Source of the DNA: Symsagittifera roscoffensis
Lineage: Eukaryota; Xenacoelomorpha; Acoela; Convolutidae
Reading direction: 5' to 3'
DNA: 64,000 nucleotides
Assembly: GCF_963678635.1 (NCBI RefSeq)
Contig: NC_087065.1
Location: 6,595,209 to 6,659,208, forward strand
Numbering within the stretch: the first letter of the stretch is position 1; every line of letters starts with the position of its first letter. The notes beneath the pieces are model-generated. The model did not search any database and was not told the origin of the DNA. It saw only the letters and a program-made list of their open reading frames with translations. Shown one piece after another: positions 57,901 to 64,000 of the stretch. A program made the translations under genes and the position numbers.

Positions 57901-60781
57901 GGCGGAAGAGAAGATAAGACAGCACGACAGGGAATTACAGACGGATCCATCTTCAGGGACGTACAATCTGGAAATACAAGAGGTACGAGGTGGTGAAGAG
58001 CTCGAGAAAATAGCAGTTTCAAGAAAACCACTAAGGGAACTATCGTGCAACTCAAACGTCAGAACGAATCTGGTACCAGAAGACGACATGAAAATCGTGA
58101 AAAGGATGATATGTGTGAAACTGAGCGATGACATCCACAACCCTGGTGAGATGAATGGACAGATCATGGCGCTAAAGGAGCACGTTAAGGCGAGATACAG
58201 GCTGTCTGACCTAATAAGGGCCCAGAAGAATGACAAAATGACAAGTAACCTCTCCAAATGGATCCATTTGGGAGTCAAGGAGAAGGGGGAACTTGAGGAA
58301 GACAGCTACAAGATCTTGAGCCAGTTCTACAAAGAAAAGAGAGACTTACTTTATCACACAGCTGAAGGGGTGGTAGCGTGCAAGAGAAGAGATGAGGAAA
58401 AAATATTACACAAACACAACCTCATCATACTACCACAATTGTACCAAACGGAGGTGCTTTTCAGATCACACGACCAGATGGGCCACCAGGGGATAGATAA
58501 AGTACAACAAAGGATACTTCACAGGTTTGACTGGCCGGGAATGAGAAAAGCTTGCGAGAGATGGGTGAATGCCTGCCTAGCATGCCTTCAAGTAAAAGAC
58601 CCAAGGAAGATGAAGTTTCCCCTCAAGTCTGTCGAGAGTTCGGAATTCAATGAGGTGGTGCAGATAGACCATCAGAAAATCTGCATGACGGAGTCGGGTT
58701 ATAACCAAATACTAGTTATAATAGATCACTTCACCAAGTTGGCGGAAGCTGTTCCGTGCCAGACAGCCTCAGCAGAGGAGACATGTGATCACCTGATAAC
58801 GCATTGGATATCGCGGTATGGTTGTCCAATGACTTTCCAGTCGGACAACGGCAAGGCTTTTGTGGGGGACTTGACAAAAGAATTGATGAAGAGATCACAC
58901 ATTGCTCAAGCACACTCGACGACCTATCATCCACAGACCAATGGGTTGGTAGAAAGACAGAACAGGACACTGGTCAACATGCTCAGGGTGTACTGCTCGA
59001 GATACATGACGGACTGGGACAAATACCTGCCACAGGTAGTAGGAGCCTATAATAGTACTCAGCACTCAACGACGGGTATCAGTCCTTTCATGATGTTGAC
59101 AGGCAGGGAAAGGGCAATGCCTATAACATTCTTCTACCCGGAGTACGAGGGGAAGAGGACGTCACCTCAAGCATACGTGAAGGAAGCGATCAAAAGACAA
59201 CAAGAGCTAAACGAGCTATGTCGGAGAAACACGACGCAAGCGCAAATGAGGCAACGCAAGAAATATGACGAAAAGATACTAAGAGCAAAGCCATACGAAG
59301 TGGGCCAATACGTGTGGGTCTTCCAAAATGTCATACCGCCCAAGGGAACAAAGAAACTACTCAAGAAATGGAGAGGACCGTTCATGATTACGGAAGTACA
59401 TCAAAAAGGACGGTTCTATCGCTTGAGTACAGGGCGAGCAGCACATTACGAAAATCTGAAGCCTCACGTCCCGTCCCCGGAGTACTGGTGCCTACCAAAA
59501 GACATGGAAGGTCTTGAGTACCTGGTGGTGGAACCAGCGTGCGAAGTGAATGAGAAAGGCACTAGAGAGAAAAATGATGGTAATGAGAACTTGAGTTTGG
59601 ACGACAACGAAAAGATAGAAGTGGAGTCGGATGCAGGTTCATTTGTAGAAGAAGACTGGAACGACCCAGAGCAAAACGAGGTACCGAAGTGGATGGAGCC
59701 GGATCGACCAACACCACCGGAAACCAGGACTGGCAATCGTAAACGAACAGGTATGAGGTACAATAGGTACGGGGATGACTTCTTGATCGATAAGATACAG
59801 CCAGACAAGTTGGGCGATGAACTACTAAGTGCAGGCGAACTGGAAGCCGAAGAGGAATGGCAGGTCATTGACGATGGTGGACATTATCCGCAGGATGATT
59901 ACTCGACGCCAGAATTGGAGACGGATCTCGAGCAGAGTGAAATAGAAAGGAGGGAGAACACGAACTTGAGGATTCTAGAGTGGATGCGTGATGTCAAAGA
60001 CGAGAGCCGCGAAGGACAAAGCATTCAGCAAATCGATGTATCAGCAGCAAATTACATGAAGACAGAGGACCCTCTTTTCGGATGGACAGCAACAGACAGG
60101 CCACTGGACATCCCCAAGGACAATTCAGACCCGACTACATCGACGGGGACGTCGATAAATATTTTTGTCCGGGGAGTGGGGGTAGGACTTACCCACACCA
60201 AAAATTTGATGATAAAGAAGCTCAAGGAAGTGAGGGAAACAAGCGGATTGGAACTGGAGGAAGAAGAACCAGAGCCTACCATAGGAAGGAATTTCAAAAC
60301 GAAATTCGAAATACCCAATGAATACTCAGAGAACATCATGATAACGGATAGCGACTTCATCCTGTCAAACAGGACCAGCGCGATCTGCATCACGGCGGAC
60401 ATGAGTTTCAAATCAAGATTGGAGGCTGACTTCAAAAGAGAGTACCAGAACGTAGAGTTTCTGTTCAGACAGAGGCCAGGACTGGGAGGCATAGCAGCGC
60501 TTCCACCGTCAGTGGCACAAGTCCCGGGCAAATACCTCTGCTTCCTAGTAACGAGAGTCAACGACAGAAACACAATTGATCCCGAACACGTGATATTGGC
60601 ACTGACAAGACTACGTGACTTCATGATTGAAAGAGGAATAGTGGAGGTCTCGATGCCGGTGTACGACCCAAACAGGGGCAAACTGAGCTCGAGGGAATTG
60701 TACGCTATCCTACATGTGGTCTTTGCAGAAACAGAGATAATGGTGCATCTTCACAAGAAGTACTACTTGAGCATTGCCTGA
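51974..60781 (+). CDS. gag-pol: intact 2,935-aa Ty3/gypsy-type gag-pol polyprotein with C-terminal extension
   Basis: One frame without a stop encodes the whole polyprotein. The first 300 residues are acidic with a coiled coil (about 190-310). A capsid-like gag region (about 420-600) is followed by two zinc knuckles, CANCGSADHHVADC (from residue 631) and CFFCNQERHFRMDC (from 683). The aspartic protease has LLDTGA (Asp990) and QFILGRDF. RT spans about 1310-1600 with FCCDFRYLN, MPFGLCNA and YVDD (1476-1479). RNase H begins at DTDAS (1624-1628). Integrase has the HHCC finger (from His2166), then Asp2232, Asp2291 and Glu2327 (D,D35E), and a KWRGPFMI GPY/F-like module. There is no gag stop or frameshift, so Gag and Pol are one fusion. 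About 450 residues follow integrase: an acidic linker and a macrodomain-like end. All catalytic residues are present, suggesting a young, possibly active copy. Confidence 0.95.
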   Translation: MRRSRVPVLEKRSSGSNTKYNSSLRGTTSTGPKITKTNFSVNMFSTRSTAENRAKEGTEGERVEPTIEIDLETPDQSVDETRKMATESTPMPNAEEPNQKPIEFSPIDDAEDAIGNTEETVKGDSQVKRTSFTEKLGIMFGIKTKENVTEEPKAERARTFGTVSTKTSEANPREEQAKAEATAEERPTADHEETTIELGDLLAKLNQIDKRLKHSEEDREVIKKEIRYNKHEYLDSYFNLAKATDERLKEMSDKVEATNEEREKNIKTDMQQLKNRYDDVNSQLGSLERRMDTMSKSQAESSCAIQAKLDAILRGSTPQERPAADRTQSTRVDFVEPQRNKRQSTPLPLTRDAISIAPTAAKTIMKNGTSNTTTAPGDSTANSNTGPDAMTWASTWEMMNRTLEAFATRNTDSSDRREGKSRKTFKKPKEFKDDSDGCIDTWVEVMRLHLEQDNLSDERQACTAILSNLEGTALKCVVAKKEEERDTADKIFEILLNRFGSGMKGHQAMMRFEKRRQRDDESIDRFLDDLESLRRRSDPEESTNRRNFSIASKFIDGVKSDDLRTMLATYYTLSKDSAPTPEEMRQKSREYMLMKPKKYSYSENRNTQGGSQPQRSSWYKPRDDIDKRRSCANCGSADHHVADCTTYKQGMKSLGYAPDEEDMSQMEEHEYYNGLIIKIGARCFFCNQERHFRMDCPLFWEAVKDQNHPKYKLALAAVQNQRNRQNEFESRNLGAPNTELPTKTVKAVTHVSGALESAAGSSLEINYEKAATEAIAKVKQDLAAKEIEQRLKLEIERQNFNEALTGSNSIPEARTGSMKTGNCNTVKMVTGKPFGISKIGARIMSIITVGGHEVTRNLSEPSDQTIMHIDVYADYLSGISPQTTSRALRALLTRGGSKSVRVDNRYTEAYGPHEVMLNIDGINIYTKTMITCDEDLIGQIYVGKEELKVRSIGHCAMLEEDAMHIGTEADVTGHVLDINGKKTQLRGLLDTGAVLSVIPIETWEKMGFDKGDLIDSRIRLSAANKGALRVLGRTPIIALNLGERNLWMSFIVVENLDESDQFILGRDFIRNFDVTIDLNNAMFRIRNPDRRYAIKPVNLIMANENKAPVFLSRRVRLKANEAAIVSLRMKNYNELSDNKQVCIVPNPNSQSAAVLGRSFSITKSGLCVSVLLNTLDIPITIQRGRKLGYALPVKTRYETIENSKQNEVVDCPNHRDKICILRRLQRIKDSSGLIKSLKSETDDGLSSCSNFPERPTPDEMQTDKPVLPEIEHLRGKLKDEQLEAIKDVLERNEEVFSRHKADIGCCNFVEHEIELEENAVPHREGARRMTPHKSDACRKEIETLLEYDMIEPSKSPWACGVVMAKKKGDQLRFCCDFRYLNSVTVKDAYPIPRIDESLSKLGDAKFFTTLDLGSAFWQVSLRKQDRDKTGFACELGLFQWKRMPFGLCNATATFQRLMAHALIGVTKKYGNLVMCYVDDVVIATPTLEDHIERLDEVFACMKRSGLKCKPSKCEILKDSIKYLGRMVDKHGIRPDPDAVEAVLTWKSPKTEHQLMSFLGFANYYREFIKGYADKVYPMQQLMRHKGKKFTWNNAAEESFQRIKKELCEAPVLGMPTEKGMYVLDTDASVVAISGILHQEQEWNGKTVLRPIAYGSKVLSDTEMKYGAPKAEMFAVVTFVEKYRAYLGSEPFKLRVDNRALSWLKTYSMDQSYIGRWIVRLDGYNMIIEHRTRDKHQNADSLSKKTEFYERQEQREADRPEIKDGFSFMDKETYDSLPLTRWLDKSGKPIEDHPELPKEPLEKTILKKSRGIPIEIMLKSKIVRETLKAKGYDLIQVEEGTVRIDEDLMRLLEKLSDDKPVIQGKGQEAPELTILRREETVNNTDVSKGSITDSKEVVRSLVEKIPGKILEQTKVRDKKVTFREEVEHLGLDQESGEWSRFMEEDETGEGKLSGERKEWDEDSDESSEDQDSLCMILAEEKIRQHDRELQTDPSSGTYNLEIQEVRGGEELEKIAVSRKPLRELSCNSNVRTNLVPEDDMKIVKRMICVKLSDDIHNPGEMNGQIMALKEHVKARYRLSDLIRAQKNDKMTSNLSKWIHLGVKEKGELEEDSYKILSQFYKEKRDLLYHTAEGVVACKRRDEEKILHKHNLIILPQLYQTEVLFRSHDQMGHQGIDKVQQRILHRFDWPGMRKACERWVNACLACLQVKDPRKMKFPLKSVESSEFNEVVQIDHQKICMTESGYNQILVIIDHFTKLAEAVPCQTASAEETCDHLITHWISRYGCPMTFQSDNGKAFVGDLTKELMKRSHIAQAHSTTYHPQTNGLVERQNRTLVNMLRVYCSRYMTDWDKYLPQVVGAYNSTQHSTTGISPFMMLTGRERAMPITFFYPEYEGKRTSPQAYVKEAIKRQQELNELCRRNTTQAQMRQRKKYDEKILRAKPYEVGQYVWVFQNVIPPKGTKKLLKKWRGPFMITEVHQKGRFYRLSTGRAAHYENLKPHVPSPEYWCLPKDMEGLEYLVVEPACEVNEKGTREKNDGNENLSLDDNEKIEVESDAGSFVEEDWNDPEQNEVPKWMEPDRPTPPETRTGNRKRTGMRYNRYGDDFLIDKIQPDKLGDELLSAGELEAEEEWQVIDDGGHYPQDDYSTPELETDLEQSEIERRENTNLRILEWMRDVKDESREGQSIQQIDVSAANYMKTEDPLFGWTATDRPLDIPKDNSDPTTSTGTSINIFVRGVGVGLTHTKNLMIKKLKEVRETSGLELEEEEPEPTIGRNFKTKFEIPNEYSENIMITDSDFILSNRTSAICITADMSFKSRLEADFKREYQNVEFLFRQRPGLGGIAALPPSVAQVPGKYLCFLVTRVNDRNTIDPEHVILALTRLRDFMIERGIVEVSMPVYDPNRGKLSSRELYAILHVVFAETEIMVHLHKKYYLSIA
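60327..60781 (+). other. TARG1/OARD1-like macrodomain at the polyprotein C-terminus
   Basis: The last 150 residues (about 2785-2935) follow the order of a TARG1-type macrodomain. A Cys-Ile-x-x-Asp-Met strand-turn (SAICITADMSFKSR) leads to a helix with ADFKREYQNV. Next are LGGIAAL, a KYLCFLVTR strand, a helix pair (ALTRLRDFMIERG) ending in IVEVSMPVYD, and a final helix-strand AILHVVFAETEIMVHL. In active TARG1 a Lys follows the YLVT strand and a Gly-Cys-Gly-Leu-Asp loop follows the SMPR strand. Here these positions read TRVNDR and VYDPNRGKL, so ADP-ribosyl-hydrolase activity of the TARG1 kind is doubtful and at most binding may remain. The assignment is pattern recognition by eye. The alternative is an unrelated alpha/beta domain. 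Confidence 0.65.
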
Positions 60782-61058
60782 GTCGGGTACATGGAGGTAT
60801 CAGGTCGGGTGTGAGGGAGGAGTCTTGAGTTAGGTACTGGGGTGCGGCGCAGGTAAAGGGATCTTAAGATGTGATTGGCATGACAATTGAATTTTAAAAG
60901 AAAGAATTGATGGTGCTAAAACATAAAATGAATCTGCATGTTCTTAAGGGAAATCCAATCGAATTGCTTTAAGTGATATGAGAATGATAAGATTTTAACC
61001 ATATGGGTAGAAGGGGGGTCTCTAGGTTAGGAACGTGACATGCTAAGTTTTAATGAGC

Positions 61059-61071
61059 TTTCTGTTTTCAG
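61059..61071 (+). promoter_or_regulatory. candidate splice acceptor for a subgenomic mRNA
   Basis: The sequence CTTTCTGTTTTCAG is a strong polypyrimidine-AG acceptor about 235 bases before the ATG of the SGNH-like ORF. Retroelements commonly express post-pol ORFs from a spliced mRNA. No donor was identified, so this is an inference. Confidence 0.35.
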
Positions 61072-61210
61072 ATCGAGTTTGAAAAACAAAGTTGAAAATC
61101 CAACTACACTCAAGCGAGAAACAGAAAGAGAGAATCTTGATTGAACACGCGATAATCCGAATCTACAGCAAGTACTTGCAAGAGAACATTTCTAGAGAAT
61201 TCTTGAATTG

Positions 61211-61270
61211 GGTAATACTTGAGTTGGTAAGGTAATTCTTGAGTTGGTAAGGTAATTCTTGAGCTGGTTA
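61211..61270 (+). repeat. 3 x 20-bp tandem repeat before the SGNH ORF
   Basis: The unit GGTAATTCTTGAGTTGGTAA occurs three times with two or three mismatches, starting at 61,211, 61,231 and 61,251. Each contains the CTTGAG hexamer that is frequent all over this element. Confidence 0.85.
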
Positions 61271-61304
61271 ACATCTGCCTATATACATCCCGAAGTTACA
61301 AAGA

Positions 61305-62732
61305 ATGGCAGACCGATTCTGGAACTCCGTGCCCGCGGCTCTGAAGAAGCCCACTCTTGACGAGCTGTACAGACGCTTGAGGGACCTGGACTACACCCAG
61401 ATAGACGAGAGAATGGCGGTGATGCTGAATGCGATCCTCCAGTTGGAGGACCAGGGTGAGTGCAGGGAGTCTGCGACGGAGGCTGTCTTGATGGTCGGCT
61501 ACACCACCGAGGGCATATCAAATCGAGAACAGACCAGATGGTTATCTTGGAAGGCGGATGGAGGAGTAAGGGGCTTTGACTTGGCAAGAAATCCTGGCCT
61601 GAGTAACAACACCGAACACGGCGCAGGAGAGTTCCCGCTACCGACGAGACCAACAGCAAGATCCACAGGCCAGAGCTCGAGTAAGGTGCCGTCGATGTCG
61701 CGAGCGCAACAGACGACCGAGGCATATCCGGATCTGGGGGTTCTAAAGAAAGAGCTCGAGAAGGCGCTGAAGGAAAGGAATAAAGCGAACCTCGATCGGG
61801 ATCAGGCGAAGCTGGACAGGGAGAAGCTTCAGCTGGAGAGAGACCAGGCAGTCGACGAGCGAGATCAGACGTTGAAATTACTTGAGATGCTAAGGGCTGA
61901 ACATCAGCAGGAGCTAAGGGTGCGGGAGAACGTCGCGAATCGTGATCAACTGAAGTCGGAGTTGGAAAGGATAGAACAGCGACAACGCGAGCTTGACGCA
62001 CAGAAGGGAGCCAGGTCAAACGAACGAGCGGTGACCAGCTCGAGGCCAGAGTCGCGCATGGAGGTGGATGAAGCTCCCAGGGCTAGAGGACGGTTCAACC
62101 TTGACCGCGAGGCCAGAGAACACATGAGTGAAGGGTTGGAGGTCTGGATACCGAATGACGTGACGCCTTCCTTGCGCAACCTAGAGACACAACCTGTACG
62201 TCCTCTGATGGATGTGGTGTTACCAGGATATACCCCAACCTCGACCTCGAGTGGCAGTCAGGTGAGCGGCGCCTCATCGCGCCTGAAGGAGCTAGGCGAG
62301 AAATTGCAGCAGCAGAGTCGTGAAAGATCGACAAGGCCAGAGCTTCCCCCAACTTGGAGGGAACAGCCGGTCAGGAATGTCGTGATCGCAAGCTATAAGA
62401 AGAATACAGAAGGGAACTACCACAGGCACAATCGGCTGGACTGGAGTGCGGAACAGGGAGCCAGGAGGGACTGCTTCCATGACGCAGCCTGGGTGGAGTA
62501 TCTAGCGCCACCTCGTGCGCCAGAGGGTGCAGTTCACCTAATTATAGGGGATAGCCTGGTGCGGGTGTTGACCCAGATACGGTCACATTGGCAGACAGGA
62601 GTCTTGAGTTTCGCTGGAGCTGCCACGCCACAGATGTTGGCAACCCTGGACATGCTAGGGATGACCAAAGTTTACACAGTGACCCTGATGGTTGGGACCA
62701 ACGACGTGTCAAGAGGGAGCTGGAGGCCATAA
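61305..62732 (+). CDS. coiled-coil plus SGNH/GDSL-hydrolase-like ORF
   Basis: This ATG-started ORF of 475 codons lies 0.5 kb after gag-pol on the same strand. Residues about 145-240 form a long charged coiled coil (DRDQAKLDREKLQLERDQAV). After a variable linker, residues about 410-475 look like the start of an SGNH hydrolase: HLIIGDSLVRVL (GDS, Ser417) for block I and LMVGTNDVSR (464-467) for the Gly/Asn block. The ORF stops eight residues after GTND, well before the block with the catalytic Asp-His, so the domain is incomplete in this frame. The stop overlaps the next ORF as TAATG. Such esterase-like domains occur beside pol in some other retroelements, where the role is unknown. The frame loss may be a one-base deletion near 62,714-62,718 or real recoding. 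Confidence 0.7.
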   Translation: MADRFWNSVPAALKKPTLDELYRRLRDLDYTQIDERMAVMLNAILQLEDQGECRESATEAVLMVGYTTEGISNREQTRWLSWKADGGVRGFDLARNPGLSNNTEHGAGEFPLPTRPTARSTGQSSSKVPSMSRAQQTTEAYPDLGVLKKELEKALKERNKANLDRDQAKLDREKLQLERDQAVDERDQTLKLLEMLRAEHQQELRVRENVANRDQLKSELERIEQRQRELDAQKGARSNERAVTSSRPESRMEVDEAPRARGRFNLDREAREHMSEGLEVWIPNDVTPSLRNLETQPVRPLMDVVLPGYTPTSTSSGSQVSGASSRLKELGEKLQQQSRERSTRPELPPTWREQPVRNVVIASYKKNTEGNYHRHNRLDWSAEQGARRDCFHDAAWVEYLAPPRAPEGAVHLIIGDSLVRVLTQIRSHWQTGVLSFAGAATPQMLATLDMLGMTKVYTVTLMVGTNDVSRGSWRP

Positions 62733-64000
62733 TGGAGAAAGAAATCCTACCAGCCACCATGCCTGAGTTCCCGACAGTCAGGAGGATGACCTTGGGAATG
62801 AATAGTCCCTTGGTGGTTCCCTCCATAATGGCGAAGATGATGACGGAGGAAACGCAGAGGCATTTCACGGATGGCTGGGATCCCCTGTTCATCGGCTACA
62901 CGGCGGCAGTCTACTTCCACACCAGTGAGATGAAGGTAAATTCGTGGACGACGCAAGCGAAAAAGAGTAGAGGTTCGCAGCCCCCTGGATATGAAGTGCG
63001 GAAAGTCTTGAGGACTCTTGAGAAGGAAGGACTTGAGAATATGCTACCCATATGGGATGATGGCAGGATGATCGTGATGGAGGGGCACGTCGCATTGGTG
63101 GACGAAATGAAATTTGCCACGAGAAAATACAAGGCACCCTATGGCTTGGAACAAGTAGAAGTGACACAGGAGGGAACAGAACTAGATGCAGCAGGTCAAC
63201 TGCATGTAGCCCTGACGGAATATAAAAAGCTGGATCCTACGACACCGTCACCACTGTCTGTAGACACGCCTGGAGACAAGAGGAGTGGACCCGTTGAGGA
63301 TCGATTCAAAAGAATTCTCGAGAGAAGAAGAAATGAATCAGAGGAAGAGAGTATGGATGAAACTCTCAGTGAAGCTGGAGAAGACATGGAGGTGGGGAAT
63401 ACGCCTGAACCAGGGCCATCAGGGGAGGAACTCACCACTCAAGAGCTGTTGAAAGACTTGAGCGAAGAGAATTGGGCAGATACTGCCACCCCACCTCTGA
63501 ACCCGTCCCCGCGGAAGAACCTAGAGTTGCCATTGGCAGGTGAGACCTTCAATATGGGGATGTTACTCTTGAGCTCGGAGGAAAGGGAGAAGAACACGTT
63601 CGAAGGGAACAGGGACATATTCTTGGGATCCCTCGAGGATGACGCTTGGCAGGAATTCCTGGGGGAATTCAATCGAGAAGTGGGCAGCGAGACGACGCTG
63701 GACAAGTTCAAGAAGGAACTGTGGGACGCAGTAGTGAGATTCGGGGAACCGCTCCTGATAGGAACGGGCCTGGATGAGAAAGCAAGAAAAGAGCTGCTGA
63801 ACAAGCTAGTGGAGCTGAGGAACGCACGATCGAAGACTAGAAAAGAGAAATGTGAGGACAGCTCTACTCTGAAACAAAAAACTGTGGATAAAATGGTTGA
63901 TGATATAAAAAGGGATAAGGTTGGGACTAGTAATATGATTAAAAGTACTAATATCCTTAAGGCTCGAGCAGGGGGGAGGCAAGAGTTGGAAGGAGTGGAT
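62732..64000 (+). CDS. long ORF continuing past the SGNH fragment, cut by window edge
   Basis: A frame from ATG 62,732, overlapping the preceding stop as TAATG, is open for all 423 codons to the window edge. It is also open a little upstream of the ATG, where it encodes KRELEAI, so it may be the direct continuation of the SGNH domain after a frameshift. Early parts (RRMTLGMNSPLVVPSI, GYTAAVYFHTSEM) look globular. A DGRMIVMEGHVALVDE segment follows, then an acidic Ser/Glu-rich linker (about residues 190-250), then a helical domain (FKKELWDAVVRFGEPLLIG) and a basic Lys-rich end. I do not see the DxxH motif expected to complete an SGNH triad. Function unknown; it may be an env-position structural protein. 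Confidence 0.6.
   Translation, partial: MEKEILPATMPEFPTVRRMTLGMNSPLVVPSIMAKMMTEETQRHFTDGWDPLFIGYTAAVYFHTSEMKVNSWTTQAKKSRGSQPPGYEVRKVLRTLEKEGLENMLPIWDDGRMIVMEGHVALVDEMKFATRKYKAPYGLEQVEVTQEGTELDAAGQLHVALTEYKKLDPTTPSPLSVDTPGDKRSGPVEDRFKRILERRRNESEEESMDETLSEAGEDMEVGNTPEPGPSGEELTTQELLKDLSEENWADTATPPLNPSPRKNLELPLAGETFNMGMLLLSSEEREKNTFEGNRDIFLGSLEDDAWQEFLGEFNREVGSETTLDKFKKELWDAVVRFGEPLLIGTGLDEKARKELLNKLVELRNARSKTRKEKCEDSSTLKQKTVDKMVDDIKRDKVGTSNMIKSTNILKARAGGRQELEGVD

Larger units (their letters stand above)
60782..61304 (+). other. inter-ORF spacer of retroelement 2
   Basis: The spacer between gag-pol and the SGNH-like ORF has no long frame. It is AT-richer than the ORFs and ends in a short tandem repeat just before the next ATG. 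It may contain a splice acceptor or promoter for the downstream ORFs. A pyrimidine stretch with AG at 61,063-61,071 (TTTCTGTTTTCAG) looks like a good splice acceptor. Confidence 0.45.

Noticed and set aside
52104..60681. Many minus-strand and other-frame openings inside gag-pol
   Set aside because: They mirror the biased, purine-rich coding sequence and have no conserved motif.

Overview
The window is metazoan nuclear DNA, most likely from an invertebrate. It carries an intron-containing SWR1-class chromatin remodeller of the SRCAP/Domino type with canonical GT-AG introns, long AT-rich non-coding stretches full of small inverted-repeat transposons, and two large Ty3/gypsy-like retroelements. 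I cannot fix the phylum from sequence alone.

Layout. (1) About 1-12.9 kb, minus strand: a multi-ORF, env-bearing LTR-type retroelement. It is cut by the left edge of the window. In transcription order it holds a 724-codon leader ORF, a gag with one CCHC knuckle, a pol broken by many frameshifts and stops, a short hydrophobic frame, a 380-codon Pro/Ser/Thr-rich frame without any ATG, a 872-aa env-like glycoprotein, and a further Pro/Ser-rich ORF that starts in an ATGA overlap with the env stop and runs off the edge. (2) 12.9-14.5 kb: its probable leader/LTR zone. (3) 14.5-35.3 kb: no gene seen. It holds foldbacks, TA-flanked Tc1/mariner-type MITEs, tandem and direct duplications, a tRNA-like relic and E2F-like palindromes. 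(4) 35.3-46.9 kb, minus strand: an SRCAP/Domino gene whose three exons join in frame at GT-AG sites (about 1,941 codons if the first in-frame ATG is used). Its two introns hold tandem repeats and a MITE. (5) 46.9-48 kb: a compact perfect hairpin and a foldback MITE with 10-bp target duplications. (6) About 48-64 kb, plus strand: a second, intact-looking retroelement of higher GC. It has a repeat-rich leader (70-bp tandem repeats and a 680-bp GTCTTGGGACA minisatellite), then a single uninterrupted 2,935-codon gag-pol, then an SGNH/GDSL-hydrolase-like ORF, then another long ORF that overlaps it as TAATG and leaves the window on the right.

The most unusual observation is that the gag-pol of the second element ends, past the integrase and an acidic linker, in a domain that resembles a TARG1/OARD1-type macrodomain, the ADP-ribose-binding fold. 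The expected catalytic Lys and Gly-Asp loop appear to be replaced. The element therefore pairs a macrodomain-like module with a downstream SGNH-like esterase ORF.

The two retroelements differ in state and composition. The first has A/C-rich, G-poor coding strands and a decayed pol. The second is purine-rich, has no lesion across 8.8 kb of gag-pol, and is probably a recent insertion. The chromatin gene between them appears intact.
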